From assembly GCA_035939775.1 (NCBI GenBank), contig DASZFO010000104.1, positions 1-57,945 on the forward strand: a DNA stretch of 57,945 bases. Reading direction: 5' to 3'. Within the stretch, counting starts at the first letter, position 1. Every line of letters begins with the position of its first letter. The DNA comes from Pirellulales bacterium. Its GTDB lineage: Bacteria > Planctomycetota > Planctomycetia > Pirellulales > DATAWG01. The notes below the pieces were generated by a model. That model worked only from the letters and a program-made list of their open reading frames with translations, ran no database searches and had not been told where the DNA came from. Of this stretch, positions 1 to 8,795 are shown piece by piece. The position numbers and the translations under genes are program-made.

Positions 1-43
1 TAGCGGCATCCAGCCGCGCGCCGCCGCTCTACGCCCGCGCCGA

Positions 44-676
44 CTATTGCTGAACGACGGCAAAATCGCTGAACAGCACCTCTTTCAACAGAGGCTCTCC
101 CAGCAACGAGTTAGTTTTCGCCAAAATCTGCCTTTTAATCAATCCCAAACCGGGGTCGGTCAGGTCGGACATCTGGGCGTTGCGAATGATGGTGATCACC
201 TGATCGCGAAAGCGGTTTTTATTTCTCTTGAACAACTTGCCAAAAGGCGAATTGTCTTCCTCCACTTCACCTGGTTTACCGTGGCCTCCATGTTCCCCAC
301 CTCCCTTAGCTGCCTTTTCTTCGTGGTCGGCCGCGACCGTGCCGAAGAGTTGGAAGTCGATGAGCGACGTGGTATTCGAGTTGGGGTCGAACGCCGTGAG
401 GCTGAACTTGCCGAGGTCCACCTCGCGGAGTTCGGCGCGTCCTTCGGCTGCAGCCTCTTTTTCCGATTTCTCCGTGGTCTGCGCGGCCGCGGTCTCTTTC
501 TTGGCTTCCGCCTTGGCCGCCGAATCTCCGCCGGGCAAATACAGATACGCTAGCACGCATTGCGAGAGCACGATGGCGCCGACGATCGCGCCGATCTTCG
601 CCTTCGACAACGACTTCTTCGCGCCAGCGGCATCCGCGCCATTGATACCCGCGGGGGATGTGGCAAGCTCCGCCAT
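44..676 (-). CDS. fliL: FliL-like flagellar basal-body-associated protein
   Basis: 210 residues, ATG start. A single hydrophobic segment (about residues 27-47, AKIGAIVGAIVLSQCVLAYL) follows a short cytoplasmic N-terminus, then an Ala/Lys/Glu-rich linker and a C-terminal domain carrying the FliL-like stretch FRDQVITIIRNAQMSDLTDP. FliL is an inner-membrane protein that surrounds the stator units and supports torque. The gene lies directly downstream of motA and motB, the classical FliL position. The linker contains a His/Gly-rich insertion (GGGEHGGHGKPGE) that makes it longer than typical FliL (about 150-180 residues). Identification rests on topology, the C-terminal pattern and context, because the family diverges strongly. 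Confidence 0.8.
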   Translation of the reverse strand: MAELATSPAGINGADAAGAKKSLSKAKIGAIVGAIVLSQCVLAYLYLPGGDSAAKAEAKKETAAAQTTEKSEKEAAAEGRAELREVDLGKFSLTAFDPNSNTTSLIDFQLFGTVAADHEEKAAKGGGEHGGHGKPGEVEEDNSPFGKLFKRNKNRFRDQVITIIRNAQMSDLTDPGLGLIKRQILAKTNSLLGEPLLKEVLFSDFAVVQQ

Positions 677-715
677 GATCGTTTACTCCGAATACCGTTC
701 TGCGTTGCTCAGAAT

Positions 716-788
716 GTAGGGTGTGTCAATCGCAGCGCAGACGCACCGGATTGGGCGGTGCGTCCGCGCTGCGCTTGACACACCCTAC
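716..788. repeat. BIME-like inverted repeat, GTAGGGTG family
   Basis: A 73-base element between fliL and motB starts GTAGGGTGTGTC and ends GACACACCCTAC; the arms pair almost completely (inner GCGCAG/CTGCGC and GACGCACC/GGTGCGTC). The same family recurs at 29949-30047 and 43625-43698. No protein-coding role is apparent. Confidence 0.85.
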
Positions 789-812
789 CGTTTCTTCCAT
801 TTCAGTCTCGCA

Positions 813-1538
813 TTACTCCACCGCACCGTCGTCGATCATCCCCCGCCCATCTTCCGTGAACTCGTTAAGCATGAACACCTCGACGCGGCTGTTCTTTTCC
901 AGCAAGCGCGGATCGCGGCCGGCGTAGACCGGCTCGAACTGGGCCGCCACGCCGATCCGAATCCGCCGCGGATCGATCCCCAAGGAAACCAGGTATCGCA
1001 TGGTCTTGTAGCACCGCTCATAGGCCAGGTCCCAATTGTCGCGAACTTTGCCGGCGCCCTGGGGCGGTCGACCGAGCGTATGGCCGCGAATCTCGATCTT
1101 CTGCGGTTTGCCCCCCAACTCCGTGGCGGTCGTCTGAAGATCGCGCCGCTGCTCGTCATTGAGGTCGCTCACTCCCGCGTCAAAGAAAATAACTCCGCCG
1201 ATGGTCGCCTGGTCGCCCGGGCGGATCGTGCTGACCCGCGCGTGTTCGCCGACAAGCCCGCGGTTGCGAGTCTCCTTGGTGGGCGTGGGCCGGATCACCA
1301 CGTTCTTGGTCGTCAGCGCCGAATCGGTCGGTACATATTGGTTCGCCGGCAGCCCGACGAACCGGCCGAATTGGCGCCGCAACGACATCAGGACGGGCAC
1401 TTCCTTCTTCGTGTCCTTCGAGCCGGCCATGGAAAACATCACGACGAAGAACGACATCAGGATCGTGATCATGTCGGCATACGACACCATCCATTCGGGC
1501 GCGCCTTCGCTTGGATGTTCTTCCGCGGCTGCCGACAT
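813..1538 (-). CDS. motB: Flagellar motor stator protein MotB
   Basis: 241 residues. The N-terminus has the MotB signature PEWMVSYADMITILMSFFVV: a short cytoplasmic segment and one transmembrane helix with the proton-accepting Asp at position 22. The C-terminal half is an OmpA-like peptidoglycan-binding domain (IEIRGHT near residue 128, YERCYKTMRYLVSLGI, NSRVEVFML at the end). MotB anchors the stator to the cell wall and conducts protons with MotA. It starts 1 base after the motA stop, so the two are translationally coupled. It is slightly shorter than the E. coli protein (308) because the plug/linker and C-terminal tail are compact. Confidence 0.93.
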   Translation of the reverse strand: MSAAAEEHPSEGAPEWMVSYADMITILMSFFVVMFSMAGSKDTKKEVPVLMSLRRQFGRFVGLPANQYVPTDSALTTKNVVIRPTPTKETRNRGLVGEHARVSTIRPGDQATIGGVIFFDAGVSDLNDEQRRDLQTTATELGGKPQKIEIRGHTLGRPPQGAGKVRDNWDLAYERCYKTMRYLVSLGIDPRRIRIGVAAQFEPVYAGRDPRLLEKNSRVEVFMLNEFTEDGRGMIDDGAVE

Positions 1539-1539
1539 G

Positions 1540-2331
1540 CTACGCCGCCTCCTGAGCGCCGGGCCGCAGCTTCGGCGGCAGGTAGGTGTTCAGCTTCTGT
1601 TGCACGGTGCGCGGGTTGTCTCCCGATTGAATTCCCATGATCCCGCGAAGAATGATCTCCTTGGCCATCGTTTCCTCGTGGCTGCGCATTCCCAGCTTCT
1701 CGGTGAACGGGATGCAGACCAAATTGGCCATCAGCGCCCCATACAAGGTTCCAATGAGCGCCACCGCCATCGAAGGACCAATCGATTCGGGGTCGTTCAA
1801 ATTGCCAAGCATCAGCACCAGACCAAGCAGCGTGGCGATCATCCCGAACGCCGGTCCGCAGCGGCCGATCAGCTCGAGAATCTTTTTACCCTCTTTGTGC
1901 CGCGATCCCATCGCGGCAATCTCGGTGCGCATGACCTCTTCGATCACTTCCGGCCGCGTGCCGTCCACCGCCATTTGAATGCCCAGGGCAATGAACGGAT
2001 CGTCGATCTCCGAGGCCTTGCTCTCGAGCGCGAGCAATCCGTCGCGGCGCGCCGTCTCGGCCAGCCCGACCAATTGTTCGATCAGGTGATTCAGATTCTC
2101 CGGCTTGTTGAAAAACACCTTCAGAATGACCTTGGGCAGACCGAGCACGTTGCGCAATGGAAACCCGACGAGCCCGACCCCGATCCCACCGCCGATCACC
2201 ATCATGATCGCTGGCGGGTCGATAAAGGCGCCGTAGTTGACGCTCCCCTTGCCCTCCATCCCCATGATGAGTAGCGAGCCGCCCATCATGGCGAAGGCCA
2301 TCATCAATCCGGCTACCGTGGAGATGTCCAT
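1540..2331 (-). CDS. motA: Flagellar motor stator protein MotA
   Basis: 263 residues, ATG start. Two N-terminal transmembrane helices (MDISTVAGLMMAFAMMGGS; AIMMVIGGGIGVGLVGFPL), a cytoplasmic loop with charged residues that contact FliG, and two C-terminal helices including GRCGPAFGMIATLLGLVLML, which carries the conserved Pro of the channel. With MotB it forms the ion-driven stator that turns the rotor. The gene lies between flbD and motB on the minus strand. Length and helix layout match the MotA family. The ion cannot be assigned with certainty; the layout is of the H+-type MotA/PomA group. Confidence 0.95.
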   Translation of the reverse strand: MDISTVAGLMMAFAMMGGSLLIMGMEGKGSVNYGAFIDPPAIMMVIGGGIGVGLVGFPLRNVLGLPKVILKVFFNKPENLNHLIEQLVGLAETARRDGLLALESKASEIDDPFIALGIQMAVDGTRPEVIEEVMRTEIAAMGSRHKEGKKILELIGRCGPAFGMIATLLGLVLMLGNLNDPESIGPSMAVALIGTLYGALMANLVCIPFTEKLGMRSHEETMAKEIILRGIMGIQSGDNPRTVQQKLNTYLPPKLRPGAQEAA

Positions 2332-2389
2332 TTCAGTCGTTTCGAGCGGCGTGTTTCTGAGGGAGTGTTAGCGACAAGTTGGGGGGATT

Positions 2390-2424
2390 GCGAGTGGCGA
2401 GTCGAATTTGAAATCCGAAATCTC
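2390..2424. repeat. Degenerate heptamer array downstream of flbD
   Basis: Five 7-base units (GCGAGTG, GCGAGTC, GAATTTG, AAATCCG, AAATCTC) lie immediately downstream of the flbD stop codon (2428-2430) in the flbD-motA gap. One of about eleven heptamer arrays in the window. Confidence 0.55.
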
Positions 2425-2427
2425 TCA

Positions 2428-2676
2428 TCACCAGGCCCTGGTGCTGAGGCCCAAGTCCCGATTCCCGGGCGCCAAACCCCGAGTTGCTTGTGGAATCATG
2501 TGTTTCTCGCGCTGGTAATCGATTGCCCGGCGCAGCACCTCATCCATCGACTCCTCGACGACCACCCGGTCGCCGATGGTGAGCGTGATGAAGGTGTCGG
2601 GGCGCGCTTCGATGTAACGGATCAGGTCGGCGTTCAAAACGAACTCCTCCCCGCCCAAGCGAGTGAGCTTGATCAT
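2428..2676 (-). CDS. flbD: FlbD family flagellar protein
   Basis: 82 residues. The start is set at 2676 (MIKLTRLGGEEFVLNADLIR) because GGAGG lies 7 bases upstream; the reading frame stays open to 2838, but the extra residues have no resemblance to the family. The core (IKLTRLGG.EF.LN.DLI..IE..PDT.ITL..G) is typical of the small FlbD family found beside motA/motB in many flagellar operons. Its function is unknown; it should not be confused with the Caulobacter sigma-54 activator of the same name. It heads the flbD-motA-motB-fliL group, downstream of a putative terminator after flgE. Confidence 0.88.
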   Translation of the reverse strand: MIKLTRLGGEEFVLNADLIRYIEARPDTFITLTIGDRVVVEESMDEVLRRAIDYQREKHMIPQATRGLAPGNRDLGLSTRAW

Positions 2677-3070
2677 GGTCTGCCTCCGCATAGGGAACCG
2701 CCGGCCCGAGCCGGCGCATTCGGCCTCATTCACGGCAAGTGTAGGCCACAAACGAGGGCTGAGATGACCGCGAAGCAGCGGCAATATGGCCGAATTCTGA
2801 TGAGCCGCCGTTAACGCAGTTGGTTGTCGGCAGCGCAAGCTCGTCGGCTGGGGACGATGCGCGATGAGGACGGCGAAGCGGCAGCAAGACCGTCAGAATC
2901 CGCTAACTCGGCTCATTTGACAAAGAAAAGCGGACATTCCGTTCGGGGCAGTCGCCATCGCTGACGTTAGAGATTAAATAAAGCGGTCGGGAGCCATAAC
3001 AATGACTCCCGACCCCTTTATAATCCCTTTATAATCAGAATCGCCGCGAATGCAGGCGGCCGCACTTTCT
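2677..3070. other. Spacer between flgE and flbD
   Basis: This 394-base stretch holds no convincing gene. It contains a hairpin that could end flgE transcription and presumably a promoter for flbD-motA-motB-fliL on the minus strand, which I could not place. An open frame extending flbD to 2838 has no family resemblance. Confidence 0.5.
2972..3014 (-). terminator. Putative Rho-independent terminator after flgE
   Basis: On the minus strand a 9-bp perfect stem (GGTCGGGAG at 3014-3006 pairing with CTCCCGACC at 2993-2985, 12-base loop) is followed by the T-rich run GCTTTATTTAATC. It lies about 57 bases after the flgE stop. The hairpin could instead be a member of an intergenic repeat family. Confidence 0.5.
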
Positions 3071-5515
3071 CTATCCGCGGCCGAGATTCAACAGATCGCC
3101 GAACAGCGTGTTGACCGTCGAGACGACGCGGGTGTTCCCTTGATATTGCGTCGAGGCCAGGATCAGGTCGATCAGATTCGTGCCGACGTCAGTGTTCGAT
3201 TGCTCCAAAGCGCCGGACACGATCGAGCCGATGCCTTGCGTGCCGGGGCTGCCTTGGATGGGCAAGCCCGAGTTGACTCCTGCCGCGAAGTTATTCTGCC
3301 CGCGCTGTTCAAGACCGTCGGGATTGGTGAACCGGGCCAACTGGATTTGTCCGAGCGTGCGCGTGACGCCGTTGGTGAACACGCCGCTGATCGTGCCGTC
3401 GCCGTTGATATTGAAGCTCGAGAGCGTGCCGGCGCCCGAGCCGTCTTGACCGCTCGTAGTGAGCGTGGCGGTGCTGGCCGACAAGCCGGACAACTGGTTG
3501 AAATTCAGGTTGAATTGCAGCGACTGCGACGGCGTCTGCGAGCGGTTGATCGAGACGGTGCTGTTGCTCACCGAGACGACCTTCCCGTTGCCGTCGAATG
3601 TGATCAGGCCGGTGCCGACCGCCGTGCCGACGCCGTTGACCGGCTGATTGTCGGGCGAATCCGCAAACCAGCGATAGACGGTGCTGGTGCTGTTCTGGCT
3701 TTCCAGGTCGGCGGTGACGCGGACGTTGACGGGGATGCCGAGCGAATCGTAGGCGACGAAATCGCTGACGGCCGTTTGCCCTTTGGCGGCCTGCGTCTCG
3801 CTGAACGTGAGATTAGGCGTTGTATTTCCGCCACCGGCCGTCGGTGTCAGGACGAAGGAGGAGAGCGGAATCGTGACCGCGTTGTCGACGCCGTTGTTGC
3901 TGACGAACTGAATGCGACCGTTGGCCAGCACCGAGCCCCCTTGAGACGCGCCGGAAATGTCGCCGGGGACCGGATGGGCCGAATCGGCCGACGGCGGCTG
4001 GATGCCCGTCGCTTGGGAAACGAAATCGACAAGGTCCTGCACGGTGGTGGTATTCGTGATCGTGAGGTCTTTGGCGGTGAGCGTGCGGCCCCCTTTTTCT
4101 CCCGTGAACGCGAGCTTGCCGGTCTGGAAGGGCACGTTGTACGTCGTGCCGTCGAAGCTCTGGACGTCGACCAGCGGCGTGTCGGGAGTGATTCGCGGCC
4201 CGTTGAAATCGAGCTGCTCGAAACCGGCCGTCGACGAATTCGAGATCGTCGCATCGGAGACGTGGTCGACGAACGACGTTCCGGCGTTCACGTCCGCCAC
4301 GCGATAAAACACCGACGGATTCGTGGCCAGATTGCGATAGATGCGGATTTGCCCGCCGGCATATTGGCCGGTCGGGGTGGGCAAGTTCGAGACGACGATG
4401 CGGTCGCCGGTGACGTTTTGCGGCCCGGCCAGCGGCGAGGGATGGCTCTCCGGTTCGCCCGGTTTGACGAATGTCACGTAATAGCTGTAGTTCCCCGAGA
4501 TGGTCGACGTGTCTTGCTGAGCCTGGGTGGCCAGCGTGGTGTCGTCGGTGGTGTCGGTGAAGGTGGTGGTCGTGTTGTCGGACGAATAGTTCTTGTCGAG
4601 ATAGTAGACGGGATTCGCTCCCGCAGTGGCCAATTCCTGCGTGCGGTAGACGCGGCGACCGACATACTTGCCGCTGCTATCGGTCGGAAGATTGCTAATG
4701 GTCATCCCTTCGCTGCTCGCCGCGCTGGCAGGAATGGTTCCTGAAAAGCTGGCGGCGTCGGATTCGTTGCCATTGGCGTCGACGTACACGACCTTATAGT
4801 CGTAAGTCCCGCCTGGAATCAGCGGTCCGGGGGCGCCCGAGGCCGCGGCTGTCGTCGAGGTGACGATCGGCGGCACGGCGATGTTGGCGGTCGTGCCGGC
4901 CGGCGGCGCGCTGAATCGGCTGTCGCCGAGGACCGCGCTCTGGATGATCTCGGCCGTGTTGGCGACGTCGCCGGTGGGGGGCAGCGTTCCCTCGAACTGC
5001 ACGTTCTTCGTGGCCTGCGCGACGGCGGTCGTGCCGAGCGGAATCGACACGGGTTGCAGCGTGGTGGCCTTCACCTGATAGTTGCCATCGACGCCGTAGC
5101 CGAGCAGCTTGGCGCCGGTCGGCGTAACAAGATCGTTTTGCGAGTTGGTCTGGAACTGGCCGTCGCGAGTGTACAATGTCTCGCCGCTGTTTCCCTGCAC
5201 GATGAAGAAACCTTGACCTTGGATCGCCAGATCCGAGGGACTCGAGCTGACCTGAATCGTCCCCTGGGTGAAGTCCGGAGTGATCTCGGCGACCGCGGTG
5301 CCCAAGCCGATTTGCTGTGGGTTCGTGCCACCGGAATCCCCTTGCGGCCCACTCCCGAGGCTCTGTGTTTGCAAGAACTGAGTGGCGAAAATCGCGGTCG
5401 AGGCTTTGAAGCCGACGGTGCTCGAGTTCGACAGGTTGTTGCCTACCACGTCGATCGTGGATTGCGAGGCGCCCATCCCTGTCAAGGCGGTGCTGAGTGC
5501 GGATGCTAAACCCAT
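3071..5515 (-). CDS. flgE: Flagellar hook protein FlgE with large insertion
   Basis: 814 residues, about twice the E. coli length (402). The N-terminus (MGLASALSTALTGMGASQST, VVGNNLSNSSTVGFKAS) is the rod/hook D0 helix with the ANNLAN-type motif; SPSDLAIQGQGFF is the conserved FlgE motif near residue 100; the C-terminus (SNTDVGTNLIDLILASTQYQ) is the matching D0 helix. Residues about 235-330 and 340-425 form two related beta-rich repeats (G.Y.Y.V.YV...ES and I.SNLPT..G.Y.G..IYR) inserted in the surface domains. Products polymerise into the hook after export. It is cotranscribed with flgD and fliK (19 bases from flgD). Confidence 0.93.
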   Translation of the reverse strand: MGLASALSTALTGMGASQSTIDVVGNNLSNSSTVGFKASTAIFATQFLQTQSLGSGPQGDSGGTNPQQIGLGTAVAEITPDFTQGTIQVSSSPSDLAIQGQGFFIVQGNSGETLYTRDGQFQTNSQNDLVTPTGAKLLGYGVDGNYQVKATTLQPVSIPLGTTAVAQATKNVQFEGTLPPTGDVANTAEIIQSAVLGDSRFSAPPAGTTANIAVPPIVTSTTAAASGAPGPLIPGGTYDYKVVYVDANGNESDAASFSGTIPASAASSEGMTISNLPTDSSGKYVGRRVYRTQELATAGANPVYYLDKNYSSDNTTTTFTDTTDDTTLATQAQQDTSTISGNYSYYVTFVKPGEPESHPSPLAGPQNVTGDRIVVSNLPTPTGQYAGGQIRIYRNLATNPSVFYRVADVNAGTSFVDHVSDATISNSSTAGFEQLDFNGPRITPDTPLVDVQSFDGTTYNVPFQTGKLAFTGEKGGRTLTAKDLTITNTTTVQDLVDFVSQATGIQPPSADSAHPVPGDISGASQGGSVLANGRIQFVSNNGVDNAVTIPLSSFVLTPTAGGGNTTPNLTFSETQAAKGQTAVSDFVAYDSLGIPVNVRVTADLESQNSTSTVYRWFADSPDNQPVNGVGTAVGTGLITFDGNGKVVSVSNSTVSINRSQTPSQSLQFNLNFNQLSGLSASTATLTTSGQDGSGAGTLSSFNINGDGTISGVFTNGVTRTLGQIQLARFTNPDGLEQRGQNNFAAGVNSGLPIQGSPGTQGIGSIVSGALEQSNTDVGTNLIDLILASTQYQGNTRVVSTVNTLFGDLLNLGRG

Positions 5516-5533
5516 TTGTCTGTTCCTTTGTTT

Positions 5534-5968
5534 TTAGCCCGACGGCAAGACATCCTGAATGTTGTTCAGACTGACAATTTGCGTTCCCACGTACAGCTTC
5601 GGCGTGTTGTTCACGATGCTCACCTTTTGCACGACTCCCGAGGCCTGGTTGCCGCTGTCGTCGAGCCCGTCGATTTTCTTCCCGATCAGGCTCGTGGCGC
5701 TCGAGAGCGATTGGCCGAGCGACATCCCGTTTAGCGTGGTCGTCAATTGGTTCGTCGAGGAGATTTGCTGCATGGCGCCGAGTTCCTGCATGATCTGACT
5801 GTTGTCCATCGGATTCAGCGGGTCTTGATTCTGCAGCTCGGTGATCATCATCTGCAGGAACTGACTCACATCGACGTTGCCGAGGCTGTTCGCGAGACTA
5901 TTCGACTGCGAACTCGATGAACTGCCGGCCGCGGCCGATGACGCGCCGGGGACCGATGAAATTGCCAT
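5534..5968 (-). CDS. flgD: Flagellar hook assembly scaffold FlgD
   Basis: 144 residues. The conserved FlgD N-terminal block is present: FLQMMITELQNQDPLNPMDN, followed by MQELGAMQQISSTNQL. It is preceded by a Ser-rich flexible leader and followed by a short domain (LIGKKIDGLDDSGNQASGVVQKVSI) corresponding to the start of the FlgD Ig-like region. At 144 residues it is a short FlgD (E. coli 231) lacking most of the C-terminal beta domain, as in many non-enteric bacteria. It caps the growing hook during FlgE polymerisation. It lies between fliK and flgE. Confidence 0.92.
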   Translation of the reverse strand: MAISSVPGASSAAAGSSSSSQSNSLANSLGNVDVSQFLQMMITELQNQDPLNPMDNSQIMQELGAMQQISSTNQLTTTLNGMSLGQSLSSATSLIGKKIDGLDDSGNQASGVVQKVSIVNNTPKLYVGTQIVSLNNIQDVLPSG

Positions 5969-5981
5969 GTTCGGTTTCCTT

Positions 5982-7622
5982 TCAAACGAAAACGTCCAAT
6001 CGTCCGTTGATGTTGCGAAGGCCTATTGAAGGGGAGGCCGCGGCGGACGCGGCCCCCGTCGATGCAACGCGCCCGGTTTGTCCCTGCGGTGGTTGATAGC
6101 CCGGATTTGTGTTTCCCGAAGGATTCTGCGGAGTGCCGCCGCGGGATTGGCTCATCAATTCGACGTCGAATTGATCGATCTTGATATTGTGATCGGCCAG
6201 TCGGTCGCGAAGCTGCGGCAGATGGTCCAAAAGCATCGTGCGGGCGGCATCGGTCTCCGTCTGCACGTGGGCCGTCATCACTCCGTCGCGCACCGTAAGT
6301 TCCAGCCGCATCGAGCCGAGGTCGGGCGGACTCAATCGCAGCTTGATCTGACCTCCCTGCTCATCGGCCGCCTGAAACGCGCTCGAAACACGTTGCAGGA
6401 ACCGCACGCGATCGACTTCGCCAGCCGCCGAGCCGGAGGTGGATGGCACCGTGGACTGAGCGCCGGCAGTTCCCTTGGCTGGCGCCGATGAGCCGGCGGC
6501 GGCTTGGCCGACAGGCTGCGATGATGATTTCGCCGCAACGCCGTCGATCGCCGGCGCGGCGCCGTCCTTGCGCAGCGGCCCGGCGAAGGCCGGATCGGTC
6601 GCCGGCGAATCCGCGGGCGGGGCATTTGTTGCAAGCGCTGCCGCGGCCGCCTGGGCATCTGCGCTCGCGACGACGAACGTCGGATGCTGCGTCGAACTGA
6701 CCTCGCGAGCCGGCCGCGCTGAATTCTTAGCGTCGGGCGCTACCGCCGACGAGTCTTGGACGCCGGCGGCTTGATGATCCGCGGGGAGCGAGATGGTGTC
6801 GGTACCGATCGGTGCGCTGGCCGTTGATGCCCCGTGCTCGGCGGCACTCGGAGTTGCGCGATCGGCGACGTTTCCTTGCGGCTCGGGGAGTTGCCTTTCG
6901 ATACCGGGCGTTTGCAACGCGGCGGACTGCGAGGTCGTATCTCCGTTAGCCGGCGCGGGAGGTGTTCCAGCGGCGTTCGCAGCGCTATCGCCAACTGGCT
7001 GTTGTGGAGCGCCCGTTCCGGTGGGCGACGGCTGCGTCGCAGTCAATTTCGCCTCCGCCGGTTTGGTCGCGGCAATCTCTGGCTGCTTGTCGGTCGCCGG
7101 TGGGGAAGGTGGCGTTGCGGTTGGTATCGTGAGCGTTTGAGACTTCAATTCCGGCAGAGGACTGGTTGGCACGGCGGCGGCATTTGCATTCGCTCCCTTC
7201 GCGCCGCCCCGCCCCCCGGCCGTGCGAGACGAATCCTGAACCGCATCCCCTTTGTCTTTCGGGCTGCGCGGCTTGGATGCCGGGAGCGGGTCGTTGCTCG
7301 TTGCCGAGGCGCTCGCCGGTGTGTCGTTCGACGGCGATCGAGTCGTTGGCTCGGCCGGCGACTGGGAGGCGGAAGTCGTAGTGGCGTCGCGCGCCGGTTG
7401 ACGAGGCGAGTCGTTCGAGGCGACGTCTTTCGACGGAGAAAAGGGATTCGGCCCTGCGGAATCCGTTGACGAAGCGGGATCGCCCTCGCCGGCCTGACTC
7501 GCCCGTTGCAGATGATCGTCGAAGCCGCTTGCCGTGCTCCCGGCGGACTGCGCCGAAGCCGCTCCCGCCGTGGGAGACAGGCTCGCTAGCGAACTCAAAT
7601 TGTCCAGGGCGAATTGCGTCAT
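5982..7622 (-). CDS. fliK: Flagellar hook-length control protein FliK
   Basis: 546 residues. Residues 1 to about 390 are a low-complexity Ala/Pro/Ser/Thr-rich region, as expected for the extended ruler part. The C-terminal Flg_hook domain contains LRLSPPDLGSMRLELTVRDG and HNIKIDQFDVEL, the hallmark of FliK. FliK is secreted intermittently to measure hook length and then switches the export gate specificity. The ATG overlaps the stop codon of the upstream motE-like gene (ATGA). The hook has an unusually large subunit here, but no direct inference about hook length is possible. Confidence 0.92.
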   Translation of the reverse strand: MTQFALDNLSSLASLSPTAGAASAQSAGSTASGFDDHLQRASQAGEGDPASSTDSAGPNPFSPSKDVASNDSPRQPARDATTTSASQSPAEPTTRSPSNDTPASASATSNDPLPASKPRSPKDKGDAVQDSSRTAGGRGGAKGANANAAAVPTSPLPELKSQTLTIPTATPPSPPATDKQPEIAATKPAEAKLTATQPSPTGTGAPQQPVGDSAANAAGTPPAPANGDTTSQSAALQTPGIERQLPEPQGNVADRATPSAAEHGASTASAPIGTDTISLPADHQAAGVQDSSAVAPDAKNSARPAREVSSTQHPTFVVASADAQAAAAALATNAPPADSPATDPAFAGPLRKDGAAPAIDGVAAKSSSQPVGQAAAGSSAPAKGTAGAQSTVPSTSGSAAGEVDRVRFLQRVSSAFQAADEQGGQIKLRLSPPDLGSMRLELTVRDGVMTAHVQTETDAARTMLLDHLPQLRDRLADHNIKIDQFDVELMSQSRGGTPQNPSGNTNPGYQPPQGQTGRVASTGAASAAASPSIGLRNINGRLDVFV

Positions 7623-8323
7623 GGCGCGGTTTGCGGAGTTTTCGGATTGAACTGCTTCAATTGCTCGCGGGCCTGGTCGATCGGCAGAACGTCGGGGACC
7701 CCCTGGCGAATCAGGCGCAGGATTTCGTCGAGCTTTTTCACGTCTTCATCGGTCTTGAATTCGGCAATGATCTTGGCCTGTTTGGTCGTCGCGACGGCCG
7801 AGAGGATCGACACGACTTCGTTCATCTCTCCGGCGTCGATCATTTGCACGATTTGCTCCTTGGCCTGCCTGGGCTTCATGCTTTCCCAGATCAAGCGGAT
7901 CTTGTCGCGCCCCTCCTGGACGGCTTTTTCCTTGTCGACGTCGAGCACCTTGGCGTTGAAATTGTCTCGCAGCAGCTTGTAGCGGCTTTCCTCGTCGTCC
8001 AGTTTTTTTTGCTCGAAGCGAATTCTTTCCAGGCCGCTTTCGATCGATTGCTCGCGTAGTTCGAGGTTTCGCGCCTTGATTCCACGGCGGCGCTCGATGT
8101 CGTCGAACGAGGGTTGATCCGCGGCCTCCACTTGTTTCTTGCTTTGCTCGACTGGCGCCGCCACGACTTCGATCCCGCGGGCCACGTCGGCTATTCGCAA
8201 CAGCTTGTCCTTGTCGAGGTAACCGTGCGTGGTCGCATATCCGAGAATGATCGCCAGCGCGATGACCGTGCCGATGCACACGTACGCGAACAAGGAGCCG
8301 AAGGTCCCCAAGAGACGTCCCAT
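7619..8323 (-). CDS. MotE-like membrane-anchored coiled-coil protein of the flagellar operon
   Basis: 234 residues from the ATG at 8323, which overlaps the fliJ stop (TGATG); a TTG one codon earlier is an alternative. One N-terminal transmembrane helix (FAYVCIGTVIALAIILGYAT) is followed by a long charged coiled coil (about residues 60-150) and a C-terminal part resembling the MgtE N-terminal/FliG-M-like superhelix (IVQMIDAGEMNEVVSILSAV, DVKKLDEILRLI). Proteins of this layout between fliJ and fliK are described as MotE chaperones, which in alpha-proteobacteria protect the periplasmic linker protein MotC. No MotC is visible here, so a basal-body role is inferred from position only. Confidence 0.7.
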   Translation of the reverse strand: MGRLLGTFGSLFAYVCIGTVIALAIILGYATTHGYLDKDKLLRIADVARGIEVVAAPVEQSKKQVEAADQPSFDDIERRRGIKARNLELREQSIESGLERIRFEQKKLDDEESRYKLLRDNFNAKVLDVDKEKAVQEGRDKIRLIWESMKPRQAKEQIVQMIDAGEMNEVVSILSAVATTKQAKIIAEFKTDEDVKKLDEILRLIRQGVPDVLPIDQAREQLKQFNPKTPQTAP

Positions 8324-8775
8324 CAAAACGCCTCCCCGCGTTCGTGTCGCATGACGGCCATTTCGTCCAACCGCTGCGCTTCTTGTCGCGCCTCCCCTTC
8401 TCGATGCCGCTCGCGCTGCGTGTCGCGGAGCTTCTCGAGCACTCGGACCTCGCGATCGGCCGCCACGAGCGCCTCGCGGCGCTTCTGGACCTCGGCGGCC
8501 ACCGCCTGCCGCTGTTGATCGGCCGAATCGCGATCCACCTTGAGAATCATTTCGTAGCGCGCCGACTCGGCCAATTGATCGACGTTGACCGTCCCGGGGC
8601 GCGCAGCATCGAGCGCTCGGCGCTGCAACTCGACCAGCGCGCGCTCAATCTCTGCGATCCGCTGAAAAATCAATTGCTCCGCCTGCTGCGCGTCCGCCAG
8701 ATGCGCGCGGCGCTCGTCGCGCCACGCCTCGCGAAGCCGCAGCAAGGTGGTCAATCGAAATCGAAAACTCGGCAT
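8323..8775 (-). CDS. fliJ: Flagellar export protein FliJ
   Basis: 150 residues, almost entirely alpha-helical coiled coil (FRFRLTTLLRLREAWRDERR at the N-terminus, then heptad-rich Glu/Arg/Ala sequence to the end). This matches FliJ, the antiparallel coiled coil that sits in the centre of the FliI hexamer and links it to FlhA. It lies 20 bases after fliI and overlaps the next gene by 1 base. The family has low sequence conservation, so the assignment rests on N-terminal pattern, length (about 150) and synteny. Confidence 0.88.
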   Translation of the reverse strand: MPSFRFRLTTLLRLREAWRDERRAHLADAQQAEQLIFQRIAEIERALVELQRRALDAARPGTVNVDQLAESARYEMILKVDRDSADQQRQAVAAEVQKRREALVAADREVRVLEKLRDTQRERHREGEARQEAQRLDEMAVMRHERGEAF

Positions 8776-8795
8776 GTGCAGGAAGGTTCAGGCGC

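Noticed and set aside
1-43. Start of a further flagellar gene such as fliM
   Set aside because: Only 43 bases remain and the possible ATG at 9-7 gives two residues; nothing can be supported.
3050-4744. A 564-residue plus-strand open frame opposite flgE
   Set aside because: It is antisense to a clear FlgE; Arg/Ala/Asp-rich translation is typical of antisense GC-rich frames and it has no domain pattern.
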